From Lachnospiraceae bacterium (GTDB taxonomy: Bacteria > Bacillota > Clostridia > Lachnospirales > Lachnospiraceae): a stretch of 39,732 nt of DNA. Each line of letters starts with the position of its first letter. Positions within the stretch are counted from its first letter, which is position 1. Where the stretch lies: assembly GCA_017434885.1 (NCBI GenBank), contig JAFSGE010000009.1, positions 1 through 39,732 of the forward strand, given 5' to 3'. The notes beneath the pieces are model-generated. The model made no database searches. It worked only from the letters and a program-made list of their open reading frames with translations, and was not told the DNA's origin. This document shows, piece after piece, positions 16,384 to 24,681 of the stretch. Made by a program: the position numbers and the translations under genes.

Positions 16384-17028
16384 CTATTTGTTTATCCTGG
16401 AATAACCAAATCCGTTCGCAAACGCATCAATGGGAATATCTTCTCTGCACATGTGGCATCCCTCCGGATTATACGCCTTGTAATCCGGTATATCCGCAAT
16501 GGTAAACAAAGATTTAATCGGAACTCCCATGCTGCTGCTTGCCGCACTGAACACAGCGCTGATTCCACTGATTTTTCCTCCATAATAACTTATCGTTTGT
16601 ACTGCCTTTACAATACTTTGTCCTGTAGTTGCCGAAGCCATCAAAAGAAGTACATTCTTATTTCTTATCATCGGAAGATAATTCTCTCTAAACAAAAGCT
16701 GCCCTGATGCTGCATATTCCGGTGTTACAATATAAATTGTTTTGTGCAGATTAGTAGTGCAAATTCCGGCTCTGGTAAGTTCTTCTGCCAAATATGCCCC
16801 GATAATTTCACAACCGTCCAGACATACTATCGTATCTACCACCGTATCCGCTTCGATCTGCTTACTGAGCTCTCTTGCTGCCATGGAGGCTTCACTGAGT
16901 CTTGTTTTTAAAGTTGTCATATCCAGGAAATAGTTGACGTGTGAATGCGGCGTCACAAAATGTCCCGGTATTACCTTAAGTACTACGTTTGAATGTTCCT
17001 TTGCATGTATTTTAATTATTTCCTGCAT
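16384..17028 (-). CDS. Phosphoribosyltransferase-like protein (orotate PRTase-type fold)
   Basis: 214 residues with the type I phosphoribosyltransferase layout: a substrate hood, VVDTIVCLDGCEIIGAYLAEEL, the PRPP-loop region VLLLMASATTGQSI, and a C-terminal CHMCREDIPIDAF. In functional enzymes the PRPP loop normally reads like VDDVxTTGxS with two acidic residues; here they are replaced by Met-Ala. It may bind a nucleotide-like ligand without normal catalysis. The start ATG 17028 has AAAGGAGG six bases upstream; the frame start at 17046 lacks one. It has its own promoter. Confidence 0.6.
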   Translation of the reverse strand: MQEIIKIHAKEHSNVVLKVIPGHFVTPHSHVNYFLDMTTLKTRLSEASMAARELSKQIEADTVVDTIVCLDGCEIIGAYLAEELTRAGICTTNLHKTIYIVTPEYAASGQLLFRENYLPMIRNKNVLLLMASATTGQSIVKAVQTISYYGGKISGISAVFSAASSSMGVPIKSLFTIADIPDYKAYNPEGCHMCREDIPIDAFANGFGYSRINK

Positions 17029-17060
17029 ATTCTTCCTCCTTTGCAACTTACTATAATTCT

Positions 17061-17089
17061 ATTATCAATGAGTTACTCTAAATAATCAA
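17061..17089 (-). promoter_or_regulatory. Promoter of the PRTase-like gene
   Basis: Minus strand: TTGATT (17089-17084), a 17-base spacer, GATAAT (17066-17061). Confidence 0.6.
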
Positions 17090-17124
17090 GAAAAAATACG
17101 TATCTCTGACCCTCTCGCAAAAAG

Positions 17125-17158
17125 AAAGAGTCCTCCGATTCCTATCGAAAGACTCTTT
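17125..17158 (-). terminator. Terminator of the chemotaxis receptor gene
   Basis: Stem AAAGAGTC / GACTCTTT with an inner CGAT/ATCG pair; on the minus strand it is followed by CTTTTT. Confidence 0.75.
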
Positions 17159-17178
17159 TGTTTCTTTTCAATATCAGC

Positions 17179-18492
17179 TTATTTAATTACTTCAAACTGG
17201 AGAATCAGATTTTCCAGTGCTGTTGCCTGACTGTTCATTTCTTCGCTGGCTGCCGCACATTCCTGAGATGTTGCAGAATTTGTCTGAACAACATCGTTAA
17301 TATGGTCAACACCTGTATTAATCTGCTCAAATGCTTCATTTTGTGCTTCCAGAGCTTCCGCAACCTTTGTTACCTCTTCGGTTGCTTCCTTGGAGCTGAC
17401 AACAACTTCTTCTAAGTGCTGCGCTGTTTCATCCGCAATCTTCTTACCCTTTTCAACTACTCTTAAGGAAGATTCAATAAGTGCTGTAGACTCTTTTGCT
17501 GCCTCAATGGATGCATTCAGTGCCAACAGATTTGTCTGTGCTGCAATATCATTAATGGTAGCAATAATCTTACCGATTTCCTGAGATGCTTCATTAATTT
17601 CAGTCATTGCCTGTACCATTTCCTGCATCTTCTGGTCGCTGACTGCAATTTCCTTACCTACTTCGTCAATCTTATCACTAACTTCTTTTGCCTTTTCTGC
17701 GTTCTGGGAAACCTGCTCAGATACAGTTTCAATGGTTGCTGCCAATTCCTCTGTAATGCTTGCCTGGTCGGTAGCTCCCTGTGCCAGTTCCATTGCGCTT
17801 GCGGATACCTGTTCGGAACCGCCTTTTACCTGCTCTGCAACCACATGGATACCGCCTACGGTATCAGCCATGCTGTGCTCAAATGCTGTAATACTATCTA
17901 AAATAGCAACGAAATCACCCTTCCACTCTACAAGAGGCTGTACAGTAAAGTTTCCTTTGGAAAACTCATTCATAAAGTCAGCAATGTCATCTACGTATGT
18001 ACCAAGAATACGAATTGCTTTACGCAGGCTGTGTGCAAGATTTCCGATTTCATCCGTAGAACGATATTCCAAATTGCTGTGAAGATTTCCTTCTGTCAAT
18101 TCTTTAGCAACTACTTCGATTTCTGCCAAAGGCTCTGCGATTGACTTCACAATTTCTTTTCCAAGCTTTCTTGCCATCAGTACTGCCACAGCAATGAAGA
18201 TAACAATAACTGCAAAACATACCCAGAAGGTTAGCTGACTTAGTGTAACAGATTCCTGCATCAAAGCATCAGTCTGAGCATCAAGCTGTTCTGAAACAGC
18301 AACTACTTCATCAAGTGCCGGCGCACATTTATTAAGAATGGCATCAATCGCACCTTCATAGTTCCCGCCTTCAATCATTGCAATAATATCAAAACCGATA
18401 GTTTCCCAATTATCTAACGCAGTTTCATATTTCTGGAAAAGAGCATCTTCAATCAATCCTGTAGCTTTCAATGCTGCCAGTTTCTTAAACAT
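17179..18492 (-). CDS. Methyl-accepting chemotaxis protein, shortened at N terminus and at signalling tip
   Basis: 437 residues. Only one membrane segment is seen (about residues 85-107, LTFWVCFAVIVIFIAVAVLM). It is preceded by helices resembling the last half of a four-helix-bundle sensor, so the first membrane segment is missing. A HAMP domain (about 108-160) follows, then a long coiled coil. The signalling domain reads QTNLLALNASIEAA and jumps directly to KESTALIESS (about residue 331). The expected segment RAGEAGxGFAVVAxE... of roughly 27 residues, which forms the hairpin tip binding CheA and CheW, is absent in frame. The ATG has AAGGAG seven bases upstream. As it stands it is unlikely to signal normally. 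Confidence 0.85.
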   Translation of the reverse strand: MFKKLAALKATGLIEDALFQKYETALDNWETIGFDIIAMIEGGNYEGAIDAILNKCAPALDEVVAVSEQLDAQTDALMQESVTLSQLTFWVCFAVIVIFIAVAVLMARKLGKEIVKSIAEPLAEIEVVAKELTEGNLHSNLEYRSTDEIGNLAHSLRKAIRILGTYVDDIADFMNEFSKGNFTVQPLVEWKGDFVAILDSITAFEHSMADTVGGIHVVAEQVKGGSEQVSASAMELAQGATDQASITEELAATIETVSEQVSQNAEKAKEVSDKIDEVGKEIAVSDQKMQEMVQAMTEINEASQEIGKIIATINDIAAQTNLLALNASIEAAKESTALIESSLRVVEKGKKIADETAQHLEEVVVSSKEATEEVTKVAEALEAQNEAFEQINTGVDHINDVVQTNSATSQECAAASEEMNSQATALENLILQFEVIK

Positions 18493-18677
18493 GTCTTTTC
18501 TCCTTCGCAGTTGCGCTTTTTACAAGATGTAGCCTTTACAATTTATTCGACTAATTACAACAAATTTTACCATAATCTCATCAACATTTTTTTGTATTTT
18601 TTCGCAACTTCGTCATATAGTACATTTTTCCTATTTTTGCATTATTATTTTTTGAACATTATGGCAAAATAAAAGCA

Positions 18678-18716
18678 CCGTTGCTTTATTTAAGTATACT
18701 TTAAATAAAGCAACGG
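18678..18716 (-). terminator. Strong terminator of the SAH operon
   Basis: A 16-bp perfect stem with a 7-base loop, followed on the minus strand by GCTTTTATTTT. It starts 16 bases after the ahcY stop codon. Confidence 0.85.
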
Positions 18717-18731
18717 CTCTCATCTTACATA

Positions 18732-19982
18732 TTACGCCAATGTATAGCTGTTCAGATATTTTTCCTGTTCTTCGGTCAATACATCAATTTCCTTGCCAAG
18801 GAATGCAAGTTTTCTCTTTGCAACATCATTATCTACTGCCTTGGGAACATCAATCAGTTTTTCAGTTAATTCACTGCCGTGTTCTACCAGATATTTCGCG
18901 GAAAGTGCCTGAATAGCAAAGCTCATATCCATAATTTCTGCGGGATGTCCGTCACCTGCCGCAAGATTTACCAGTCTTCCCTCTGCCAGTACAAAAATCC
19001 ACTGGCCGGTAGGAAGCTTGTAACCCATTATGTTCTTGCGCATTTCTTTAGACTCAACAGCAATTTCACGAAGTCTTGCCATATCGATTTCACAATCAAA
19101 ATGACCTGCATTACAAAGAATTGCGCCGTCCTTCATCACTGCAAAATCTTCTTCATCAATAACTTTATCACAGCCTGTTACGGTTACAAAGAAGTCACCC
19201 ACTTTAGCTGCTTCCTTCATAGGCATTACATCAAATCCGTCCATAACTGCTTCAATTGCCTTGATAGGGTCAATTTCTGTTACAATAACTCTTGCGCCTA
19301 AGCCTTTCGCTCTCATTGCTGTACCCTTACCGCACCAACCATAGCCTGCAACTACTACGATTTTGCCTGCAACAATCAGGTTAGTGGTACGATTAATACC
19401 ATCCCAAACGGACTGACCTGTACCGTAACGGTTATCAAATAAATGCTTACAATCTGCATTATTTACGCGAACCATGGGGAATTTCAGTTCTCCTGCCTTA
19501 GCCATAGCTTCCAGACGGATAATACCTGTTGTGGTTTCTTCACATCCACCGATAATATTCGGAATCAGCTCAGGCATCTGTGTATGAATCATATTTACCA
19601 AATCGCCGCCATCATCAATGATAATGTTGGGACCTGCTTCGAGTACGTGACGAATATGCATTTCGTACTCTTCGGGAGTACAGTCATACCACGCATGTAC
19701 TTCAAGACCATCTTTTACAAGGGCTGCTGCCACATCATCCTGTGTGGAAAGAGGATTGGAGCCTGTTACATACATCTCTGCTCCGCCTGCTTTTAACACC
19801 TTACAAAGATAAGCTGTTTTAGCCTCTAAATGTACGGAAAGAGCTACTTTCTTGCCTGCAAAGGGCTTTGTCTGTAAAAACTCTTCTTCCAAAGTACGAA
19901 GAAGGTCACAATTTCTCTTTACCCACTCAATTTTGCGTTCGCCGGATTCGGCTAAATTAATGTCTCTGATTTCACTGCTCAT
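18732..19982 (-). CDS. ahcY: Adenosylhomocysteinase
   Basis: A 416-residue enzyme that splits S-adenosylhomocysteine to homocysteine and adenosine. Family signatures are clear: GCEETTTGIIRLEAM, FDNRYGTGQSVWDGI, the NAD-binding loop VAGYGWCGKG and CNAGHFDCEID. It lacks the C-terminal YRY ending and the insert of eukaryotic-type enzymes; this is the shorter form seen in archaea and many Firmicutes. It is the last gene of an operon with mtaD, whose product consumes the same substrate. The ATG follows GGAGG at eight bases. A 111-base leader separates it from mtaD. Confidence 0.95.
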   Translation of the reverse strand: MSSEIRDINLAESGERKIEWVKRNCDLLRTLEEEFLQTKPFAGKKVALSVHLEAKTAYLCKVLKAGGAEMYVTGSNPLSTQDDVAAALVKDGLEVHAWYDCTPEEYEMHIRHVLEAGPNIIIDDGGDLVNMIHTQMPELIPNIIGGCEETTTGIIRLEAMAKAGELKFPMVRVNNADCKHLFDNRYGTGQSVWDGINRTTNLIVAGKIVVVAGYGWCGKGTAMRAKGLGARVIVTEIDPIKAIEAVMDGFDVMPMKEAAKVGDFFVTVTGCDKVIDEEDFAVMKDGAILCNAGHFDCEIDMARLREIAVESKEMRKNIMGYKLPTGQWIFVLAEGRLVNLAAGDGHPAEIMDMSFAIQALSAKYLVEHGSELTEKLIDVPKAVDNDVAKRKLAFLGKEIDVLTEEQEKYLNSYTLA

Positions 19983-19999
19983 TTACATTTCCTCCATTA

Positions 20000-20093
20000 A
20001 ATAAGTTGAGTTTATTCAGCCGAATTTTTATTATAGTGATGGTCGTCTGTCCTATCATCACTTATTTATGGATCATTGTAAGTCTGCAGGTTC
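20000..20093 (-). promoter_or_regulatory. Structured leader between mtaD and ahcY
   Basis: The minus strand has a 7-bp stem AGTGATG / CATCACT with a 14-base loop, then ATAATAAAAATT, then TTCGGCTGAA (20015-20024). I do not recognise an SAH or SAM riboswitch consensus here. It may tune ahcY expression, or be a weak terminator or RNA-processing site. Confidence 0.3.
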
Positions 20094-21395
20094 TTAATAT
20101 TCCTTTTTATCAAGACCCATTCTTACAATAATATCATTAACCTTTTTATACACTAATTCCTCATCCATGGTCAACACTTTTCTGTTTTCCATGGTAATCT
20201 TACCATCAATAATCACCGTCTCAACCTCAGAACCGTTTGCGGAATAGGAAAGTCCCGCAATCAGATTATTTCTGGGCGTTAAGGAAGGTGTATTCAGGTT
20301 CAAAATCGCAAGGTCAGCTTTTTTTCCTACTTCAATAGAACCGATTTCTTTCTCTAAACCAAGCGCTTTTGCACCGTTAATGGTAGCAATACGGAATCCC
20401 TCTCTTGCGCTGACACACTGTGGTGTTTTGTTAACGCCCTTGTGAATCAGGGTAAGTAAACTCAATTCATGGAACATATTAAGGCTGTTGTTGGATGCCG
20501 CTCCGTCTGTTCCGAGACATACATTAACGCCTGCCTCTAACATCCTGCTGACAGGAGCAAAACCGTTACCCAACTTCATATTGCTGGCAGGGTTTGTCAC
20601 CACGCTGACACCTTTTTCCTTTAAAATGGCAATATCCTTATCATCTATCTGTACGCAATGTGCTGCAATGGCAGGTACATCAAAAAGTCCGTTGTTATTT
20701 GCCATTTCAATAGGGGTACATCCGTATTTCTCTTTAATCTGCTCTATCTCACTGACACTTTCGGACAAGTGCACATGGATTCTCATGTTGTTTTTCTTGG
20801 CTTCATCAGATACGATACGCATAAAACCGTCATCACAGGTATAAGGCGCATGAGGTCCCAACATAAAGGAAAGTCTGTCACAGTCCTTCGCCGCGTCTCT
20901 CTCCTCATAAGCCTGTGCAAGACGAACCTGTCCCGCTTCATCATTGCCGCTTCCCACAAGTCCTCTGGAAATCACTGCACGCATACCGGATTCCTTTACC
21001 GCTCTGGTAGTCTGATGAATATTCATCTGCATATCGTTAAAGCAGGTAGTTCCGCTTTTCATCATTTCCAAAATGGCAAGGCAGGCACCCCAGTAAGTAT
21101 CCTCATCCGTCATCTGCTGCTCAATCGGATCAATTGTTCCGAAGAGCCAGTCCATAAAGGAAAGGTCATCTGCCACATTTCGCATAAATGCCATATAAGA
21201 ATGTGTATGACAGTTAACAAGACCGGGAATCACCAATTTGTCCTTACCGTCAATCACCTTATCCTCTGCAAAACCCTCCGGCGCATCACCGATTGCAACA
21301 ATTCTGTCTCCCTCAATATAAATACTGGTTTCTTTTACTTCATCCTTCTCTCCGTTTGGAAGAATGGCTGAAATATTTTTTAATACAATACCCAT
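20094..21395 (-). CDS. mtaD: 5-methylthioadenosine/S-adenosylhomocysteine deaminase
   Basis: A 433-residue amidohydrolase with the metal-site motif NCHTHSYM (His63, His65), the HVHLSES strand, AAHCVQI, and GTDGAASNNSLNMF. This last motif is characteristic of the MTA/SAH deaminase group rather than guanine or cytosine deaminases. It converts SAH to S-inosylhomocysteine, or MTA to methylthioinosine, with release of ammonia. Its position between a 2-hydroxyacid dehydrogenase gene (9-base gap) and ahcY fits a role in removing SAH, the inhibitor of methyltransferases. AGGAGG sits five bases before the ATG. Confidence 0.9.
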   Translation of the reverse strand: MGIVLKNISAILPNGEKDEVKETSIYIEGDRIVAIGDAPEGFAEDKVIDGKDKLVIPGLVNCHTHSYMAFMRNVADDLSFMDWLFGTIDPIEQQMTDEDTYWGACLAILEMMKSGTTCFNDMQMNIHQTTRAVKESGMRAVISRGLVGSGNDEAGQVRLAQAYEERDAAKDCDRLSFMLGPHAPYTCDDGFMRIVSDEAKKNNMRIHVHLSESVSEIEQIKEKYGCTPIEMANNNGLFDVPAIAAHCVQIDDKDIAILKEKGVSVVTNPASNMKLGNGFAPVSRMLEAGVNVCLGTDGAASNNSLNMFHELSLLTLIHKGVNKTPQCVSAREGFRIATINGAKALGLEKEIGSIEVGKKADLAILNLNTPSLTPRNNLIAGLSYSANGSEVETVIIDGKITMENRKVLTMDEELVYKKVNDIIVRMGLDKKEY

Positions 21396-21404
21396 AAATG
21401 CCTC

Positions 21405-22364
21405 CTACTTATTTACAATATTTCTATCCTCACCGTCTAAAAATGCTTCAATATTCTTACAGGTTTCGGACACACATCTTGTTCTCGCCTCAATACTTGC
21501 CCATGCCATATGAGGTGTAATAATCAGACGATTACTATCCATAAATTTACTTAACGGATTGCTGTCCCTCATAGGCTCTGTGCTTGTCACATCAAGTCCT
21601 GCACCTAAAATGTAATTCTCCGTCAATGCAGTATAAAGATCTGCATCATTTACCACCGGACCTCTTGCTACATTAATCAGAATAGCTGTTTCCTTCATCT
21701 TTTTCAATGCGTCCAGATTTATCAAATCTCTGGTAATGTCACTTAAAGGGCAGTGTAAGGACAGGAAATCAGACTCTTTCAGCAAAGTATCAAAATCCAC
21801 TCTCTCATAGTCAGTGCAACTGCTCTTTCCGGTCACTGAGTAAAAAATAACTTTACAACCGAAAGCTGTGGCAATCTGTGCCACTTTCTTTCCGATATTA
21901 CCCATACCGATAATACCCCAGGTCTTTCCTGCAAGCTCTGTATAGGGAAGATCAAAATTGGAAAAACGGTCCTGAGCTGCATATTCACCGGATTTCACAT
22001 AGTCATCATAATGGCGAAGCTTCTCCAATATGTAAAAGCAAAGTGCAAACGTGTGCTGTGCCACGGCATCGGTAGAATAATTCACTACATTAGCAACCTT
22101 GATTCCTCTCTGTTTGCAGTAGTTTAAGTCCACATTGTCATAACCTGTTGCAAACTCACAAATCAGCTTTACATTAGGTGCATCCTTTAAAGTAGCTTCA
22201 TTTAAAGGTGCCTTGTTTGCAATAATAATATCGACATCCTTCACTCTTTCTGCCACATCGGGTGCCGTGGTATTGCGATGAATGGTCAGTTCTCCGTATT
22301 TGCCAAGGGCATCTACGGAAACATCGGTTCCTACGCTGTTACGCTCTAAAATTACGATTTTCAT
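21405..22364 (-). CDS. D-2-hydroxyacid dehydrogenase
   Basis: A 319-residue NAD(P)-dependent D-2-hydroxyacid dehydrogenase. The Rossmann motif is GIIGMGNIGKKV. The catalytic trio is present: Arg in NVARGPVV, Glu in TSTEPM, His in TPHMAW. The acidic residue that normally ends the second strand and selects NAD is not there (VIFYSVTG), so NADP use is possible. The substrate could be hydroxypyruvate, glycerate or a 2-keto acid; the sequence does not decide. It is the first gene of the operon with mtaD and ahcY. AGGAG precedes the ATG by six bases. Confidence 0.85.
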   Translation of the reverse strand: MKIVILERNSVGTDVSVDALGKYGELTIHRNTTAPDVAERVKDVDIIIANKAPLNEATLKDAPNVKLICEFATGYDNVDLNYCKQRGIKVANVVNYSTDAVAQHTFALCFYILEKLRHYDDYVKSGEYAAQDRFSNFDLPYTELAGKTWGIIGMGNIGKKVAQIATAFGCKVIFYSVTGKSSCTDYERVDFDTLLKESDFLSLHCPLSDITRDLINLDALKKMKETAILINVARGPVVNDADLYTALTENYILGAGLDVTSTEPMRDSNPLSKFMDSNRLIITPHMAWASIEARTRCVSETCKNIEAFLDGEDRNIVNK

Positions 22365-22407
22365 ATTTCACTCCTATTCTCCTGCGATATGATTAGTATA
22401 CTTGACT

Positions 22408-22908
22408 TTAATCAATTTGAACAGAGTTTTTCATTTTATTTAATACCCTATAAAGCGGTTTTCCAAGTATCAGCATCAGCACAAAATTCCATACGGCATG
22501 CCATACATCCCATGGCAGTCCCGCTATCCAGTAACTTAATGCATAAGCCGGGTCCACAAACAAATACAAAACTGCGAACAAACTACCAAATATCAAACCA
22601 AATCCTCCTGAAACAATACTCCAGGCAATAAACTCTTCTTTCAGTATTTTTTTTAAAAAAAGTGTCATCAGACATAATATCGGCCATACATATAAATAAC
22701 TGATAGTCCAGCTTCCGATTCCCCACTGAATGATTTGAAATAAATTAAAAACCGTAATTGTAATCAAAGTTTCTTTTCCGAAAACCAAAGCATATAAAAT
22801 AATAAATAGAGAAACCAACTCTACATTCGGCAAGAAATCCAATGCCAATTTAGACACATAAAGGATAGCACTTAAAAGTGCTATCCTCGTTAATTTTTGT
22901 ACTGACAT
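22408..22908 (-). CDS. ECF transporter S component (probable cobalamin type)
   Basis: About 166 residues with six membrane helices and short loops (RIALLSAILYVSK, then LFIILYALVFGKETLITI), the layout of substrate-binding S components of energy-coupling factor transporters. The energising ATPases and T subunit are not nearby, as is usual when they are shared. It overlaps the upstream DUF4430 gene by one base (TAATG), so the two are translationally coupled. A cobalamin riboswitch precedes the pair, so vitamin B12 or a precursor is the likely substrate. The frame can be read from a GTG at 22917; the ATG at 22908 in the stop-start overlap is preferred. Confidence 0.75.
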   Translation of the reverse strand: MSVQKLTRIALLSAILYVSKLALDFLPNVELVSLFIILYALVFGKETLITITVFNLFQIIQWGIGSWTISYLYVWPILCLMTLFLKKILKEEFIAWSIVSGGFGLIFGSLFAVLYLFVDPAYALSYWIAGLPWDVWHAVWNFVLMLILGKPLYRVLNKMKNSVQID

Positions 22909-23309
22909 TACGACCACCCCTGCATTAAAGTAAATGTGTAAGTATCACCGTCTGCAAGCGGAATTTCATCCGCCCCTGTCATAACAGATTCTCCGTTTAC
23001 AGTTACACACCACCAAAATTGGTTATCGATGTCTTCCATCATACCGTCAAAGCCTTTGATATAAATTCCGTAGGTGGAATCCTCCCAAATACAGCTTTCA
23101 TAAGTTCTGAGGAATTCTCCCAGATACTCCGTATCGGACTTACAATCTGTAACCTCTAAGTATCCATCTCTCTCAGAAACAACCTCCAGTTTAAACTCCT
23201 TCACACCTGCCTGTGTGGAGCGGTAGTTGAGTACGCCTGCAATGACACCGATTACAACAAGAATCGTCGCAAAAACAGACACAAGGGTAATCTTTTGTTT
23301 TTTGGTCAT
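22908..23309 (-). CDS. DUF4430 protein, membrane-anchored (probable cobalamin-binding accessory)
   Basis: 133 residues. An N-terminal uncleaved-type membrane anchor (LVSVFATILVVIGVIAGVL) leads into a DUF4430 domain, related to the C-terminal domain of transcobalamin (DSTYGIYIKGFDGMMED, QFWWCVTVNGE, ADGDTYTFTLMQGW). Such domains occur beside B12-type ECF S components and probably pass the vitamin to them. The frame reaches a GTG at 23351, but that lies beside the riboswitch. The ATG at 23309 with AAAGGAG eight bases upstream is the start. Confidence 0.75.
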   Translation of the reverse strand: MTKKQKITLVSVFATILVVIGVIAGVLNYRSTQAGVKEFKLEVVSERDGYLEVTDCKSDTEYLGEFLRTYESCIWEDSTYGIYIKGFDGMMEDIDNQFWWCVTVNGESVMTGADEIPLADGDTYTFTLMQGWS

Positions 23310-23349
23310 AATATTCTCTCCTTTCTTTCTCACCAAAGAAACAGATTGC

Positions 23350-23545
23350 ACGCTTATGGCAAGTCTTAGGACTTGGTTTCATCTGATAAATTCGCCTTCT
23401 CATACACAATGTACAATGGCCTTTAGAATTTATCATCCACCTTACCTCAGAGTAAGCTGTCAATGATTTTCACATTGTTCCTTATTAAACCGGTTCATCA
23501 CCGGTACCATATGCGCTGACGGTCTCCCGTCTGTTACCAAGTTCT
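23350..23545 (-). ncRNA. Cobalamin riboswitch
   Basis: On the minus strand the leader holds, in order: ACTTGG (5' closing arm), a hairpin GACGG/CCGTC, the core GGTACCGGTGATGAACCGG, then AATAAGGAA with TGTGAAAATCATTGACAG, an AT-rich arm pair GATAAATTC/GAATTTATC, and a B12-box-like AAGTCCTAAGACTTGCC whose CCAAGT pairs with the first arm. This order matches the cobalamin riboswitch, and the genes it leads are B12-type uptake genes. It is preceded by a promoter, and the aptamer ends about 45 bases before the DUF4430 start. Control is probably at translation or by a terminator I could not resolve. Confidence 0.75.
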
Positions 23546-23546
23546 T

Positions 23547-23575
23547 ATTCTATCATACGATTTGTTGTTTGTCAG
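23547..23575 (-). promoter_or_regulatory. Promoter of the riboswitch operon
   Basis: Minus strand: CTGACA (23575-23570), a 17-base spacer ending TGA, then TAGAAT (23552-23547). Transcription would begin right at the riboswitch 5' arm. Confidence 0.65.
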
Positions 23576-23623
23576 CCTGCATAAAGTCATTTCTTCAAAG
23601 TTTTATGCAATCGCATACCATTC

Positions 23624-24514
23624 CTATCTATCAAATTCCATTCTCTTTACATACTCAATGAAAGCCTCTAAATGCTTGGATATCCATTTATTTTTGTGAT
23701 AAATCAGCTGTTTCCAAATGTCCGTCTGAAAATCCACCACATCCAGATAGACCAGTTTTCCTTCTGCTACCTTCTTTTCCGTTACAAAATCCGGCAAAAA
23801 AGAAACTCCCAATCGCTTTTCGAGCGTGGCCGTAATTAAATCTGTTCTGCCAATTTCCAAAACAGGCTGAATCTCCAAAGACATTCTTTCAAGAGTTTCA
23901 TCAAAAACCCTCCTGTAGCCCATCTTTTTTTCTGTCAAAATAAAGGGATATTCCACCAAATCCCTAATGGAGAGATTCTTCTTTTCGGCAAGCGAAGAGC
24001 CTGCGCCTGTCACAAAGTGAGTGGAAATACGCTCTTCTTTTGCAATAATATAGTCTTTCTGATATACGTGACTGTCTAACGTAAATATCACATCCGCCTC
24101 GTTGTGATCCAGGATGCGAAACATATCATCCGTATCTGCCGTAGAAAACTTCAGGGAGATTTTAGGATAATTTGTGTAAAAGTCCACATAATTGGCACTC
24201 AGCATCATTTCACAAATAGAATCCGGTGTCACGATATGCACATGCCCGGACAACTCTTTAGGGTCAGTAAAGCTCTGCTTGAATTCCTCTGTCAGATTAC
24301 TGACCTGCTGGGCATAGCTAAGTAACTCCCTCCCCTTTTCTGTCAATATAATATTATGATTAATTCTCTCAAACAACATACAGTTCAGTTCTGTCTCAAG
24401 CTGCTTAATCTGAAAAGAAATAGTAGATTGGGAATAACCAAGTAGCTTGGCCGCCTTGGTAAAGCTGTTTAACTCTGCCACATGTACAAACGAAATTAAA
24501 TTTCTGATTTCCAT
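23624..24514 (-). CDS. LysR-family transcriptional regulator
   Basis: A standard-length (296-residue) LysR regulator. The N-terminal winged helix is NSFTKAAKLLGYSQSTISFQIKQLETELN. The effector domain runs from about residue 90 to the end (HVHIVTPDSICEMML onward). It is transcribed divergently from the tryptophanase-family gene, 167 bases apart, the usual arrangement for a LysR protein and its target. It probably activates that gene in response to its substrate or product. The ATG follows GGAGG at four to five bases. Confidence 0.88.
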   Translation of the reverse strand: MEIRNLISFVHVAELNSFTKAAKLLGYSQSTISFQIKQLETELNCMLFERINHNIILTEKGRELLSYAQQVSNLTEEFKQSFTDPKELSGHVHIVTPDSICEMMLSANYVDFYTNYPKISLKFSTADTDDMFRILDHNEADVIFTLDSHVYQKDYIIAKEERISTHFVTGAGSSLAEKKNLSIRDLVEYPFILTEKKMGYRRVFDETLERMSLEIQPVLEIGRTDLITATLEKRLGVSFLPDFVTEKKVAEGKLVYLDVVDFQTDIWKQLIYHKNKWISKHLEAFIEYVKRMEFDR

Positions 24515-24562
24515 AGTTCCTCCAAATCAATATTTTTCTTAACCCCAAATTCAAAATTTGTA

Positions 24563-24577
24563 ATCGAATTTATCGAT
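24563..24577. promoter_or_regulatory. Candidate LysR operator
   Basis: ATCGA-ATTTA-TCGAT is a perfect dyad and contains the T-N11-A LysR consensus (TCGA-ATTTA-TCGA). It lies between the divergent genes, about 105 bases upstream of the tryptophanase-family start. A TATACT -10 for that gene follows near 24625. Confidence 0.5.
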
Positions 24578-24681
24578 AGCATTTATCTAAATCATTAGTT
24601 TTATTAATTATTAAATGTATTATATACTTAGTCTCAAGGAAATGCAATTTCCCGGAATACTATTTTAGGAGGGCTAACAAA

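Noticed and set aside
20000-20093. A SAH riboswitch before ahcY
   Set aside because: The leader is structured, but I could not find the conserved SAH aptamer core; only a simple hairpin is visible.
20658-21371. A 237-codon plus-strand frame opposite mtaD
   Set aside because: It lies wholly inside the confidently identified mtaD gene on the other strand and encodes no recognisable protein.
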